From Sphingomonas glacialis (GTDB taxonomy: Bacteria; Pseudomonadota; Alphaproteobacteria; Sphingomonadales; Sphingomonadaceae), in the NCBI RefSeq assembly GCF_014653575.1, contig NZ_BNAQ01000002.1, forward strand, positions 496,001 through 560,000: DNA of 64,000 nt, given 5' to 3'. The notes beneath the pieces were generated by a model. The model was not told the DNA's origin, did not search any database, and saw nothing but the letters and a program-made list of their open reading frames with translations. Below, in pieces: positions 52,925-62,156 of the stretch (position 1 is the stretch's first letter; each line of letters opens with the position of its first letter). The position numbers and the translations under genes are program-made.

Positions 52925-53032
52925 GGGATACTCGCATGTTTCTGGTATGTTCTGAACCACCGAGACGCCGCGCGGTTCCGTTGCACGCGGCAGGCTTCGA
53001 CACCGACTGCCAGACTTGCTAAGGCCGTCCGC

Positions 53033-53491
53033 ATGCATACGCCTGCCACGCCGCCGATCACGATTGCGCTAAAGCGCTTGCCGCACGGCGAAGACTTGCC
53101 CCTGCCCGCGTATGCGACCGATGGCGCCGCCGGGCTCGACGTCGTCGCCGCCGAGGCGTTGACGCTCGCGCCAGGCGCGCGTGCCGCGGTCGCGACGGGG
53201 TTTGCGATCGCGATCCCGCATGGCTTCGAGGTGCAGGTTCGCCCGCGCTCGGGACTCGCGCTGAAACATGGCATCACGTGCCTCAACACCCCCGGCACGA
53301 TCGACAGCGATTATCGCGGCGAAGTGAAGGTGATCCTCGCCAATCTCGGCCAGGCGCCGTTCGAGATCGCGCGCGGCGACCGGATTGCCCAACTCGTTCC
53401 GGCCCCGGTTCAACGCGCGATCCTCGACGAAGTCGCCACGCTCGACGATACCGAGCGCGGAACCGGGGGCTTTGGATCGACCGGACGATGA
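53033..53491 (+). CDS. dut: dUTP pyrophosphatase
   Basis: The product is 152 residues from the ATG at 53033. The five dUTPase motifs are visible: [13 protein letters not shown] (near 29-41), [44 protein letters not shown] and a C-terminal GTGGFGSTG that closes over the substrate. It breaks dUTP to dUMP, keeping uracil out of DNA and supplying dTMP synthesis. The next gene overlaps its stop in ATGA. Confidence 0.95.
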   Translation: MHTPATPPITIALKRLPHGEDLPLPAYATDGAAGLDVVAAEALTLAPGARAAVATGFAIAIPHGFEVQVRPRSGLALKHGITCLNTPGTIDSDYRGEVKVILANLGQAPFEIARGDRIAQLVPAPVQRAILDEVATLDDTERGTGGFGSTGR

Positions 53492-53871
53492 TACTTTTCA
53501 TGCTGCTGCTGCAGGCTGCGGAGCTTCCCGCGGTCCCCGCTGACTGGGCGACGCTCGCGCCGCTGCCCTATGTCGCGGCGCCACGCCTCACGCCGCAATT
53601 GACGAGCTTCGTCGCGAGCGAGATCACCGCCAATCGCTGCCCGATGGCCAAGCCCGCCGACGGGCATTACGTCGTCAAGGTCGACGTCGCGACGCTGGTC
53701 GGCGCGGATGGCATCGTCCGCCGCACCGTGCCGCACGCGATCAACTGCCCGACGGTCGAGCAATATGCCGCGGGTCTCGTGACGGGGTTCGCGCGCGGCA
53801 ACCTCGCGCTGCGCGCCGGGACCACCGATCATTGGTACCGCGCGACCATCGTGTTCGACTGGCGCGAATGA
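53488..53871 (+). CDS. Small secreted hypothetical protein between dut and moeB
   Basis: The product is 127 residues from the ATG overlapping the dut stop. A short hydrophobic N-terminus ([15 protein letters not shown]) suggests export or a membrane anchor. The rest has [59 protein letters not shown] and [13 protein letters not shown], a pattern like TonB/energy-transducing C-terminal-like small proteins, but weak. Two Cys could pair. It overlaps moeB in ATGA too, so it is locked into the operon. No known family is certain. Confidence 0.65.
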   Translation: MILFMLLLQAAELPAVPADWATLAPLPYVAAPRLTPQLTSFVASEITANRCPMAKPADGHYVVKVDVATLVGADGIVRRTVPHAINCPTVEQYAAGLVTGFARGNLALRAGTTDHWYRATIVFDWRE

Positions 53872-54617
53872 CGCTCTCCGACGCCGAGCTCGAGCGCTAT
53901 GCGCGCCATATCGTGCTGCGCGAGGTCGGCGGGGCGGGACAGCTTGCACTCAAGGCAGCGAGCGTCGCGCTGATCGGCGCGGGCGGGATCGGCAGCCCGG
54001 CGATCCAGTATCTCGCCGCAGCGGGTGTCGGACGGCTCGTGCTGATCGACGACGATACCGTCGATCTGTCGAACTTCCAGCGCCAGACGCTGTTCGGCGA
54101 AGGCGACATCGGCGCATCGAAAGTCGCCGCCGCGGCCGACGCGGCACGCGCGATCAACGCGCATGTCGTGATCGACGCACGCCCCGCGCGGCTGACGCCC
54201 GCCAATGCCGCCGATTTGCTCGGCGGGGTCTCGGTCGTGCTCGACGGCAGCGATTCGTTCGCGACGCGGCTCGCGGTATCCGATGCCGCGCACGCGCTGC
54301 GCATTCCCCTCGTGTCGGCCTCGGTCGGGCAGTTCGAGGGCCAGCTCGGCGTGTACCGCGGCTGGGAGCAGGACAAGCCGTGCTATCGCTGCTTCGTCGG
54401 CGACGCGCGCGACCGCGCGGGCGACAGTTGCTCCGAGCAGGGCGTGCTCGGCGCGATGGCGGGCGTCATGGGCAGCCTCGCCGCGCTCGAGGCGCTCCGC
54501 GCGATCGTCGGTTTCGGCGAGGATACGGCGGGCAAGTTGCTGCTGGTCGACGCGCTCGCCTTCCGCTTTCGCACGATCGCCTTGCCCAAGGATCCCGGCT
54601 GCCCGGGCTGCGGTTAG
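53868..54617 (+). CDS. MoeB/ThiF-type sulfur-carrier adenylyltransferase
   Basis: The product is 249 residues, from the ATG at 53868 overlapping the upstream stop. It has the E1-like Rossmann motif LIGAGGIGSPAIQYLAAAGV (near 34-53), NFQRQTLFGEGDIGASK, and the zinc-binding pairs CYRC and CPGC. It activates the C-terminal Gly of small sulfur carriers (MoaD or ThiS) for molybdopterin or thiamine synthesis; the exact carrier cannot be told here. No rhodanese domain is fused. Confidence 0.9.
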   Translation: MTLSDAELERYARHIVLREVGGAGQLALKAASVALIGAGGIGSPAIQYLAAAGVGRLVLIDDDTVDLSNFQRQTLFGEGDIGASKVAAAADAARAINAHVVIDARPARLTPANAADLLGGVSVVLDGSDSFATRLAVSDAAHALRIPLVSASVGQFEGQLGVYRGWEQDKPCYRCFVGDARDRAGDSCSEQGVLGAMAGVMGSLAALEALRAIVGFGEDTAGKLLLVDALAFRFRTIALPKDPGCPGCG

Positions 54618-54651
54618 CAGCACCTTAAGGGTGGCACGCTAGGACAGTCTC

Positions 54652-55791
54652 ATGAAACGCGCGCGCATCCTCGTCATCTTCGGCACCCGCCCCGAAGCGA
54701 TCAAGCTCTTCCCGGTTGTCGCCGCGCTCAAGGCGGTGCCCGGGCTCGACGTGCGCACCTGCGTCACCGCGCAGCATCGCGGGCTGCTCGACCAAGTGCT
54801 CGCGATCGCCGGGCTCACCCCCGACGTCGATCTCGATTTGATGGAGCCGGGCCAGTCGCTCGACCGCCTCACCGCGCGGCTGCTGACCGGCCTCGGTGAC
54901 GTGATGGACGCGGAAAAGCCCGACCGCGTGATCGTCCAGGGCGATACCGCGACCGCGATGGTCGGTGCGCTCGCGGCCTATTACCGCAAGGTCCCAGCCA
55001 GCCATGTCGAGGCGGGCTTGCGCTCGGGCGACATCTACCAGCCCTGGCCCGAGGAAGTGAACCGCCGCATCGTCGCGCCGATCGCCGACCAGCATTTCGC
55101 GCCGACGCAGACCGCCGCCGATGCGCTGTTGCGCGAGAATATCGATCCGGCGATGATCCATGTCACCGGCAACACCGTGATCGACGCGCTTCACGCGACG
55201 CGCGCGAAGCTTGCCGCCGACCCGTCGCTCGCCGCCGGGCTCGACGACATCGCGACACGCTTTGCGGGCAAGAAGATCGTGCTCGTCACGACGCATCGAC
55301 GCGAGAATTTCGGCGGCGGGATGGACAATATCGCGCACGCGCTCGGGCAGATCGCGGAGCGCGATGACGTTGCGATCGTCTTCCCGATGCATCCCAACCC
55401 CAATGTCGTCGAGGCGATGAACCGCGTGCTGGGCGACCGCCCCAACATCGCGCGGATCGATCCGCTCGATTACCCGCACTTCATCCGCGCGCTCGGCCTG
55501 TGCCATATCGCGCTGACCGATTCGGGCGGGGTGCAGGAGGAAGCCCCCGCGCTTGCCAAGCCCGTGCTGGTGATGCGCGAGACGACCGAACGCCCCGAAG
55601 GCGTCGCCGCGGGCACCGCCAAGCTGATCGGCACCGACCCGGAGCGGATCGTCGCCGAGGTCACCACGCTGCTCGACGACCCCGCCGCCTATGCCGCAAT
55701 GGCACGCGCGCACAATCCGTTCGGCGACGGCCATGCGAGCGAACGGATTGCCAGCATCGTCGCCAAGGGCTTTGGTGTGGCATTGCCGTGA
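54652..55791 (+). CDS. wecB: UDP-N-acetylglucosamine 2-epimerase (non-hydrolysing)
   Basis: The product has 379 residues. Key motifs are VIFGTRPEAIKLFPVVAALK (near 7-26), HVEAGLRSGDIYQPWPEEVN and VTTHRRENFGG, then LTDSGGVQEEAPAL and VMRETTERPEGV. It forms UDP-ManNAc from UDP-GlcNAc. The next gene, WecC, oxidises that product. Together they supply UDP-ManNAcA for a surface polysaccharide. It lies 34 bp after moeB but may have its own promoter. Confidence 0.94.
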   Translation: MKRARILVIFGTRPEAIKLFPVVAALKAVPGLDVRTCVTAQHRGLLDQVLAIAGLTPDVDLDLMEPGQSLDRLTARLLTGLGDVMDAEKPDRVIVQGDTATAMVGALAAYYRKVPASHVEAGLRSGDIYQPWPEEVNRRIVAPIADQHFAPTQTAADALLRENIDPAMIHVTGNTVIDALHATRAKLAADPSLAAGLDDIATRFAGKKIVLVTTHRRENFGGGMDNIAHALGQIAERDDVAIVFPMHPNPNVVEAMNRVLGDRPNIARIDPLDYPHFIRALGLCHIALTDSGGVQEEAPALAKPVLVMRETTERPEGVAAGTAKLIGTDPERIVAEVTTLLDDPAAYAAMARAHNPFGDGHASERIASIVAKGFGVALP

Positions 55792-55867
55792 GCGCACGCC
55801 GCGTTTCCGAAATATCAACGCTCCGCGCGCATGAGCCGGAGCGTGAGCAAGTAAAGGCGCAGGATCG

Positions 55868-57169
55868 ATGATGTCGCACGCTGACCTGAAGGTCGTTGTC
55901 GTTGGTCTGGGCTATATCGGCTTGCCGACCGCTGCGGTGATTGCGCGGACCGGCGCGAGCGTGCTCGGCATCGATGTGTCGGCGCATGTCGTCGAGACGG
56001 TCAATTCGGGCAAGGTGCATATCGAGGAGGTCGATCTCGACGGCCTCGTCTCGGGCGTCGTCGCGCGCGGTACGCTGCGCGCATCGACGCGGATCGAAGC
56101 CGCCGACGTGTTCGTCATCGCGGTGCCGACGCCGTTCGCCGCCGATCATGCGCCCGATATCGGCTATGTGCTCGACGCCGCGAAGTCGATCGCGAGCGTG
56201 TTGAAGGCCGGCGACGTGGTGGTGCTCGAATCGACTTCGCCGGTCGGCACGACCGAGAAGGTGCGCGATCTGCTCGCCGAGCTGCGCCCCGATCTCAAGG
56301 TGCCCGGCAAGAGCAACGGCGACAGCCCCGACGTCGCGATCGCCTATTGCCCCGAGCGCGTCCTGCCCGGTCGAATCCTCGTCGAGCTGATCGACAATGA
56401 CCGCGTGATCGGCGGCATCACCCCGCGCTGTGCGCGCAAGGCGCTCCAATTCTACCGGCGCTTCGTGCGCGGCGCGTGCGTCACGACGACGAGCCGCGCG
56501 GCGGAGATGACCAAGCTGACCGAAAACGCCTTCCGCGACGTCAATATCGCCTTCGCCAACGAACTGAGCCGCGTCGCCGACACGATGGATGTCGATGTAT
56601 GGGAGGTGATCCGCCTCGCCAACCGCCATCCGCGCGTCAATATCCTGTCGCCCGGCCCCGGCGTCGGCGGGCATTGCATCGCGGTCGATCCGTGGTTCCT
56701 GGTCCATGCCGACCCCGCCAACACGCCCTTGATCCGCACCGCGCGCGAAGTGAACGACGCCAAGATCGACTATGTCGTCGAGCGCGCCGAAGCCATGGTC
56801 GCGGCCAATCCCGCTATGCGCGTCGCGTGCCTCGGCCTCGCGTTCAAGGCCAATATCGACGATTTCCGCGAGAGCCCCGCGTTGAAGGTGGCGCTCGCGC
56901 TGGCGGCGCGCTTCGGCGACCGGCTGTGTGTCGTCGAACCCTATACCGACACGCTCCCGCCGAGCTTCGATGGCAGCGGCACGACGCTGATCGACATCGA
57001 CAGCGCGATCGAGACGTGCGGGATCATGATCGTGCTGGTCGACCACGACGTCTTCAAATCGGTCCCACTCGACGAGCGCGCCGACAAGCACGTCTATGAC
57101 ACGCGCGGCATCTGGCCCGATCAACCGCGCAGCGTTCCGCGCGGCGAAGCGTTACGACTGGCGAGCTGA
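55868..57169 (+). CDS. wecC: UDP-N-acetyl-D-mannosamine dehydrogenase
   Basis: The product is 433 residues with AGGA before two adjacent ATGs (55868 and 55871). The nucleotide-binding start is VVVVGLGYIGLPTAAVIART (near 8-27). The catalytic Cys is in SPGPGVGGHCIAVDPWFL (near 259-276). TSPVGTTEKV, PERVLPGRIL, EMTKLTENAFRDVNIAFANE and LGLAFKANIDDFRESPAL complete the UDP-sugar dehydrogenase pattern. It makes UDP-ManNAcA from WecB's product. It is of usual length. Confidence 0.92.
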   Translation: MMSHADLKVVVVGLGYIGLPTAAVIARTGASVLGIDVSAHVVETVNSGKVHIEEVDLDGLVSGVVARGTLRASTRIEAADVFVIAVPTPFAADHAPDIGYVLDAAKSIASVLKAGDVVVLESTSPVGTTEKVRDLLAELRPDLKVPGKSNGDSPDVAIAYCPERVLPGRILVELIDNDRVIGGITPRCARKALQFYRRFVRGACVTTTSRAAEMTKLTENAFRDVNIAFANELSRVADTMDVDVWEVIRLANRHPRVNILSPGPGVGGHCIAVDPWFLVHADPANTPLIRTAREVNDAKIDYVVERAEAMVAANPAMRVACLGLAFKANIDDFRESPALKVALALAARFGDRLCVVEPYTDTLPPSFDGSGTTLIDIDSAIETCGIMIVLVDHDVFKSVPLDERADKHVYDTRGIWPDQPRSVPRGEALRLAS

Positions 57170-57230
57170 CGCGCGTGGCCGCCGACCCGCGCGGTTGCTG
57201 CGAGTCGGGTCGCGATGAAAGGTCCCACGA

Positions 57231-57986
57231 GTGCTGACGACTGACCCCCGCCCGCCCAGCGGACCACCCGAATCGCGCGCGTATGCGATCGGCGACGTCC
57301 ATGGCCGACTCGACTTGCTCGACGCACTGCTCGAACAGATCGCGGCGGATCGCCAGGCCCGGCCTTGTGCGCGCGAATTCCTCGTCCTGCTCGGCGACGT
57401 GATCGATCGTGGTCCCGATTCGCAAGGGGTCGTCGCGCGGCTGCGCGGGCTCGATGACCCGACGCTCCACGCTGTCGTCCTGATGGGCAATCACGAAGAA
57501 ATGCTGGTGCGCGCGCTTGGCGCGCAGCCGCAGCGGCTGCGCGACTGGCTCAAATTCGGCGGCGCCGAATGCGTCGAGAGTTACGGCGTCGATGCAGGCG
57601 ACGTCGCCGAGCTCGATCCCGCCGCCGCCGCCGCGGTGATCCGCGCTGCGATCCCACGCGGCGACCTCGCCTTTATCGACGGTTTTGCCGACAGCTTCCG
57701 CTTCGGCGACTATCTCTTCGTCCATGCCGGCATCCGCCCCGGCATCGCGCTCGAGCATCAGCGGACCGGCGACCTGCGCTGGATTCGCGAGGATTTCCTC
57801 GACAGCGAGGCCGCGCATCCGCTGTTCGTGGTCCACGGGCATACGATCAGCGAGCGCCCCGACGAGCGACCCAACCGGATCGGGATCGATACCGGCGCCT
57901 ATGCCAGTGGCGTGCTGACGGCGCTGTGCATCGAGGGCACTGGGCGACGGTATCTAGCGACGGCCCCCCTGATCCGCTCGGTTTAG
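57231..57986 (+). CDS. Serine/threonine protein phosphatase (PPP-type metallophosphoesterase)
   Basis: The product is 251 residues from a GTG preceded by AAAGG. PPP motifs in order are YAIGDVHGRLDLLDALL, LLGDVIDRGPDS, VLMGNHEEML, FVHAGIRPG and VVHGHT. They bind two metal ions. It is most like the small bacterial PrpA/ApaH-type phosphatases. It lies next to sugar-nucleotide genes, so a role in polysaccharide control is a guess. The stop overlaps the galU stop. Confidence 0.88.
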   Translation: MLTTDPRPPSGPPESRAYAIGDVHGRLDLLDALLEQIAADRQARPCAREFLVLLGDVIDRGPDSQGVVARLRGLDDPTLHAVVLMGNHEEMLVRALGAQPQRLRDWLKFGGAECVESYGVDAGDVAELDPAAAAAVIRAAIPRGDLAFIDGFADSFRFGDYLFVHAGIRPGIALEHQRTGDLRWIREDFLDSEAAHPLFVVHGHTISERPDERPNRIGIDTGAYASGVLTALCIEGTGRRYLATAPLIRSV

Positions 57987-58852
57987 CGCAGCAGATCCAC
58001 CGCGAACGCGCGCACCGTTTCGCCGATATCCTCGCGCCCGATCGCGACCGACAGATTGGCGGTGACGTACCCGGCCTTGTCGCCGCAATCATAGCGCTTG
58101 CCGTCGAAGGTCAGCCCGTGGAACGGCTGGTCGCCGATCATCCGCGCCATCGCGTCGGTCAGCTGGATCTCGCCGCCCGCGCCCTTCTCCTGATTTTCGA
58201 GCACGCGCATCACCTCGGGCTGGAGGATGTAGCGGCCGATCACCGACAGATTCGACGGCGCGGTGCCCTTGGCCGGCTTCTCGACCAGACCTTTGACCTC
58301 GGTCAGCGGCCCGTTGCGGACGCCCGGCGTGATCACGCCGTACATGTGCGTCTGGTTCTCGGGGACTTCCTGCGCGCAGATCAGATTGCCACCGACCTGC
58401 ATGTACGCATCGACCATCTGCTTGAGGCAGCCTGGCTTGCCGAGCATGAAATCGTCGGCGAGCAGCACCGCGAACGGCTCGTCGCCGACGATGTCGCGCG
58501 CGCACCACACCGCATGGCCAAGCCCCATCGGCTCTTGCTGGCGGACATAAGCAACCGCGCCCGGGGCCAGACGCGTCTGATCGAGCACTTGAAGCGACTT
58601 GCCGCGCGCCGCCATCGTCGCCTCGAGCTCATAGGCGATGTCGAAATGGTCCTCGATCGCCGATTTACCCCGTCCGGTAACGAAGATCATCTGCTCGATT
58701 CCTGCTTCGAGCGCTTCGTCCACGGCATATTGGATCAGCGGACGATCAACGATCGGCAGCATTTCCTTGGGCATCGCCTTGGTCGCAGGCAGGAAGCGCG
58801 TCCCCAAACCACCAACGGGAAAAACGGCTTTACGCAATGGCTTGATTGGCAT
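57983..58852 (-). CDS. galU: UTP-glucose-1-phosphate uridylyltransferase
   Basis: The product is 289 residues from the ATG at 58852 with AAGGA upstream. The nucleotidyltransferase signature is FPVGGLGTRFLPATKAMPKE (near 11-30), followed by IVDRPLIQYAVDEALEAGIE, LADDFMLGKPG and GLVEKPAKG. It makes UDP-glucose, a precursor of exopolysaccharide (for example in sphingomonads) and glycolipids. It is convergent with the phosphatase gene. Confidence 0.95.
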   Translation of the reverse strand: MPIKPLRKAVFPVGGLGTRFLPATKAMPKEMLPIVDRPLIQYAVDEALEAGIEQMIFVTGRGKSAIEDHFDIAYELEATMAARGKSLQVLDQTRLAPGAVAYVRQQEPMGLGHAVWCARDIVGDEPFAVLLADDFMLGKPGCLKQMVDAYMQVGGNLICAQEVPENQTHMYGVITPGVRNGPLTEVKGLVEKPAKGTAPSNLSVIGRYILQPEVMRVLENQEKGAGGEIQLTDAMARMIGDQPFHGLTFDGKRYDCGDKAGYVTANLSVAIGREDIGETVRAFAVDLLR

Positions 58853-58942
58853 CGACGTCCTTCGATTTCAAGATATTTGGACACACTTTATACGCCGCGT
58901 ACATCGCGAAAGAAAGTAACGACGCCTTCCACGCGAGTGCGC

Positions 58943-59491
58943 TCATTGTGTGGCGGGCGCCGCCTGTTGCTGCATCTGCTGGAATTGCGCGCCGGAGACG
59001 AAATCGAGCAGTTCGATATCGAACGCCAGTACCGATCCAGCCGGGATCGGCCCGGTCGCCCGATCGCCATAGCCGAGGCTCGGCTTGATCCAGACGCGGT
59101 ATTTCGCACCCTTCGGCATCAGCTTCAACGCTTCGCTAAAGCCCGGGACGACGCCGGAAACGGGCATCGGCGTCGGGCGCGCGCTCTGGTCGAAGGTCGT
59201 GCCGTCGATCAGCTTGCCGACATAATTGACCAGCGTGACGTCCGCATCGGTTGGCTTGGCGGGGCCGACGCCGGGGGTCAGCACGCGATATTGCAGGCCC
59301 GACGGCGTCGTCACGACGCCGCGCTGCTTGCCGTTGCTGGCGAGGAAGGCTTCAGCAGGACTTAGCGGCACGGCCACCGCAGCGGGCTTCGCCTTGACCG
59401 CACGGTGCACCACCTTGTGGGTCGCCGCGTGCAGTGGCGCCGCTGGGAGAAGAATCGCGCCGATCACGCCGGCAATCGCGAGGTTGCGCAT
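58943..59491 (-). CDS. FKBP-type peptidyl-prolyl isomerase, exported
   Basis: The product is 182 residues from the ATG at 59491, 1 bp after the preceding gene's stop (TGAGATG). A signal peptide (LAIAGVIGAILLPAAPLHA) is followed by a short basic linker and the FKBP domain: VTTPSGLQYRVLTPG, VTLVNYVGKLIDGTTFDQS, GVVPGFSEALKLMPKGAKYR, IKPSLGYGDRATGPIPAGS and LAFDIELLDF. It should act in the periplasm. It is a close paralogue of its neighbour. Confidence 0.9.
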   Translation of the reverse strand: MRNLAIAGVIGAILLPAAPLHAATHKVVHRAVKAKPAAVAVPLSPAEAFLASNGKQRGVVTTPSGLQYRVLTPGVGPAKPTDADVTLVNYVGKLIDGTTFDQSARPTPMPVSGVVPGFSEALKLMPKGAKYRVWIKPSLGYGDRATGPIPAGSVLAFDIELLDFVSGAQFQQMQQQAAPATQ

Positions 59492-59492
59492 C

Positions 59493-60086
59493 TCAGCGGC
59501 CGGTCGGCGGTCCGCCCGCGCCCGCGCCCGGCGGCATGCCACCGGCCCCACCCTGCTGCTGCATCATCTGTTGCTGCTGCTGGATCTGGCGATAGGTGCT
59601 CATCGGGATGAATTCGAGCATCTCGACATCGAAGGCGAGCGTCGAATTGGCCGGGATGCCGGGAGGCGATTTGTCGCCATAGGCCAAGGTCGGCTTGAGC
59701 CAGATGCGATACTTCGCACCCTTGCGCATCAGCTTGAGCGCTTCGCTGAAGCCCGGCACGACGCCCGCGACGGGCATCGGCGTCGGCTGCTGCGACTTGT
59801 CGAATACCGTGCCGTCGAGCAGGCGGCCTTCATAGTTGACCAAAGCGACATCGTCGTCGGTCGGCGACGCGCCGGTCCCCGGGGTCAGCACCTGATACTG
59901 CAGACCCGACGGCGTGGTCAGGACGCCCGCCGCACGCGCATTGCGCGCCAGGAAGCTGGTCGACGGATCGACCGGCGTCTGGAACGCCAGCGCGATCGCG
60001 GCGATCACCAGCACGGCAATGCCGATCCACAGGTACACCAAAATACCCCGCTTCACGGGCTTTAGCGGGACAGCGGTGATCGACAT
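59493..60086 (-). CDS. FKBP-type peptidyl-prolyl isomerase, membrane-anchored
   Basis: The product is 197 residues with GGGAG before the ATG. An N-terminal helix (GILVYLWIGIAVLVIAAIAL) anchors it in the inner membrane. The FKBP domain repeats the neighbour's pattern (LTTPSGLQYQVLTPG, VALVNYEGRLLDGTVFDKS, GVVPGFSEALKLMRKGAKYR, LKPTLAYGDKSPPGIPANS). A C-terminal Gln/Gly-rich tail (QIQQQQQMMQQQGGAGG) is probably disordered. It is co-transcribed with the downstream paralogue. The two likely split between membrane-bound and free periplasmic folding. Confidence 0.9.
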   Translation of the reverse strand: MSITAVPLKPVKRGILVYLWIGIAVLVIAAIALAFQTPVDPSTSFLARNARAAGVLTTPSGLQYQVLTPGTGASPTDDDVALVNYEGRLLDGTVFDKSQQPTPMPVAGVVPGFSEALKLMRKGAKYRIWLKPTLAYGDKSPPGIPANSTLAFDVEMLEFIPMSTYRQIQQQQQMMQQQGGAGGMPPGAGAGGPPTGR

Positions 60087-60135
60087 GGTGGCTCCCGGGC
60101 GGGGGTCGTGAGGTCTTTACGGACTTGAGGCAGGC

Positions 60136-60159
60136 AAAGCGGGCGCGACGGCCCGCTTT
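60136..60159 (-). terminator. Terminator-like hairpin after rpsU
   Basis: A 9-bp perfect stem (AAAGCGGGC at 60136-60144 and GCCCGCTTT at 60151-60159) has a 6-base loop. Its minus-strand 3' side ends in TTT. It begins 6 bp after the rpsU stop and separates it from the FKBP genes. Confidence 0.75.
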
Positions 60160-60165
60160 ATCGTC

Positions 60166-60372
60166 TTACCGTGCGCCGTCGCGTTCCATGCGCTTGCGCT
60201 CGAGCTTGCGCGCGCGACGAACCGCAGCGGCACGCTCGCGGGCGCGCTTCTCGCTCGGCTTTTCGTAATGCCGGCGCAGCTTCATCTCGCGATAGACGCC
60301 CTCGCGCTGCAGCTTCTTCTTGAGCGCGCGCAGCGCCTGGTCGACATTGTTGTCGCGTACGATGATTTGCAT
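60166..60372 (-). CDS. rpsU: 30S ribosomal protein S21
   Basis: The product is 68 residues from the ATG at 60372; the frame is open 16 codons further upstream but the family starts at [34 protein letters not shown] and a basic tail ([14 protein letters not shown]) complete the S21 pattern. It aids initiation in the small subunit. A hairpin terminator follows. Confidence 0.95.
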   Translation of the reverse strand: MQIIVRDNNVDQALRALKKKLQREGVYREMKLRRHYEKPSEKRARERAAAVRRARKLERKRMERDGAR

Positions 60373-60525
60373 AAAACCGAACAGCTCCGAATCGATAGAA
60401 AAGCGCCGCCGCAAACCCACGGCCCGCGTCGCAAGGCAGGCGCCCTACACGGGAGGTGCCCAACTTTCAAGCGATCCGTCACCTTTTACGTGACTTTGGG
60501 CTCGCCCGGTCTGTAAGCGAGCGGG

Positions 60526-61953
60526 ATGACCGCAACCCCGCTCACGCTCTACAACAGCCTCACGCGCAGCCTGACGCCGTTCGTCCCGATCGATCCGGCG
60601 CTGGTGCGGGTCTACACCTGCGGGCCGACGGTCTACAATTATCAGCATATCGGCAACATGCGCGCCTTCCTGTTCGCCGACACGCTCGGGCGCGTGTTGC
60701 GCTGGAAGGGGTATCCGACCAAGCATGTCATCAACATCACCGACGTCGGCCATCTGACCTCGGACGCCGATGCCGGCGACGACAAGATGGAGAAGGCCGC
60801 TGCGGCCGAGGCCAAGTCGATCTGGGAGATCGCGGCGCACTATACGCAGGCGTTCAAGGCCGACGTCGCGCGGCTCAACATCGATCCGCCCGCCGAGTGG
60901 ACCGTCGCGACCGAGCACATCCCGCAGATGATCGCCTTCGCGCAAGCGATCGAAAAGGACTGCTACCTGATCGAAGGCGGACTCTATTTCGATACGACGC
61001 GCGTGCCGAACTATGGCAGCCTGGCGCGTGCGGTTTCGGACGAGGGCGAAAGCCGGATCGATCCCGTCTCGGGCAAGCGCCATCCACAGGACTTCGCGAT
61101 CTGGCGGCGCTCGCCGCCGGGCGAGCAGCGCCAGATGGAATGGGAGTCGCCGTGGGGGTCGGGCGCACCGGGCTGGCATCTCGAATGCTCGGTGATGAGC
61201 CGCCAGCATCTCGGCCATCCCTTCGACATCCACACCGGGGGAATCGACCACCGCGAGATCCACCATCCCAACGAGATCGCGCAGAACCAGTCCTTCTGCG
61301 GCTGCGACGACAGCGGCGCACGGATCTGGATGCACAACAATTTCCTGGTGGACCGCGGCGCGAAGATGTCGAAGTCGACCGGCGACTTCCTCCGCCTGCA
61401 GACGCTGGTCGACGCCGGCGTCCATCCGCTCGCCTATCGCCTGATGTGCCTCCAGGCGCAGTATCGCAGCGAATTGGAATTCACTTGGGAGAACCTCGCC
61501 GCCGCCTTCACGCGGCTCAAGCGGCTGGTGATCGCGCGCGACGCCTTGCGCGCGCGCGATGATTACGTGCTCAAGGGCGATCCCGAGCCGTATCTCGCGC
61601 AGCTCGACGCCGCGGTGAGCGACGACCTCAACACCCCGCGCGCCCTGATCGCGCTCGACGAGATGCTCGCCGACAAGCGGCTGTCGCCCGCGACGCGGCT
61701 TCGCGCGCTCGAGGATTTCGATGCGGTGCTTGGGCTCGAGCTCGTCACGCTCAAGCGTGCGGCGCTGCGGCTCCGCCCGGTCGATGCGACGCTCGACGAC
61801 GCCGCGATCGATGCGCAGCTCGCCGCGCGCAAGGATGCGCGTGCGGCAAAGGATTTCGCGGCATCGGATGCGATTCGCGACGCGCTCGCCGCAGCGGGCG
61901 TCGAAGTGATGGACGGCGATCCGCTCTGCTGGGACTGGAAGCTGGCGCTCTGA
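60526..61953 (+). CDS. cysS: Cysteinyl-tRNA synthetase
   Basis: The product is 475 residues, a class I synthetase. It has the zinc Cys in YTCGPTVYN and the HIGH-like motif HIGNMRAFLFADTL. The second zinc-site segment is HLECSVMSRQHLG with HHPNEIAQNQ. KMSKSTGDFLRLQ follows (near 283-295). The C-terminal helical domain has KDFAASDAIRDALAAAGVEV. It charges tRNA-Cys. It stands between rpsU (divergent) and a repeat. Confidence 0.97.
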   Translation: MTATPLTLYNSLTRSLTPFVPIDPALVRVYTCGPTVYNYQHIGNMRAFLFADTLGRVLRWKGYPTKHVINITDVGHLTSDADAGDDKMEKAAAAEAKSIWEIAAHYTQAFKADVARLNIDPPAEWTVATEHIPQMIAFAQAIEKDCYLIEGGLYFDTTRVPNYGSLARAVSDEGESRIDPVSGKRHPQDFAIWRRSPPGEQRQMEWESPWGSGAPGWHLECSVMSRQHLGHPFDIHTGGIDHREIHHPNEIAQNQSFCGCDDSGARIWMHNNFLVDRGAKMSKSTGDFLRLQTLVDAGVHPLAYRLMCLQAQYRSELEFTWENLAAAFTRLKRLVIARDALRARDDYVLKGDPEPYLAQLDAAVSDDLNTPRALIALDEMLADKRLSPATRLRALEDFDAVLGLELVTLKRAALRLRPVDATLDDAAIDAQLAARKDARAAKDFAASDAIRDALAAAGVEVMDGDPLCWDWKLAL

Positions 61954-61956
61954 ACC

Positions 61957-62044
61957 CGTCGCCCCGGCGCAGGCCGGGGCCGCTTCGTAACCGCGCGCGT
62001 CGGTTCGACCAACGGGGCGGCCCCGGCCTGCGCCGGGGTGACGG
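61957..62044. repeat. Interspersed palindromic repeat after cysS
   Basis: CGTCGCCCCGGCGCAGGCCG with GGGCCGC is matched by GCGGCCCCGGCCTGCGCCGG and GGTGACG around GTTCGACCAACGG. Each arm is itself palindromic (CCCCGGCGCAGGCCGGGG). It resembles the copy at 26328. Confidence 0.78.
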
Positions 62045-62156
62045 CGAAACGGTCCGCAAGCGGATCGCACCGCTTCCCTTCTCGCCCGTGCGCGCTACGC
62101 TCTTGCGCTATCGAGGGCGACGGTGCCTGCTCACCGCGCCTATTTGGAGCCTCGCC

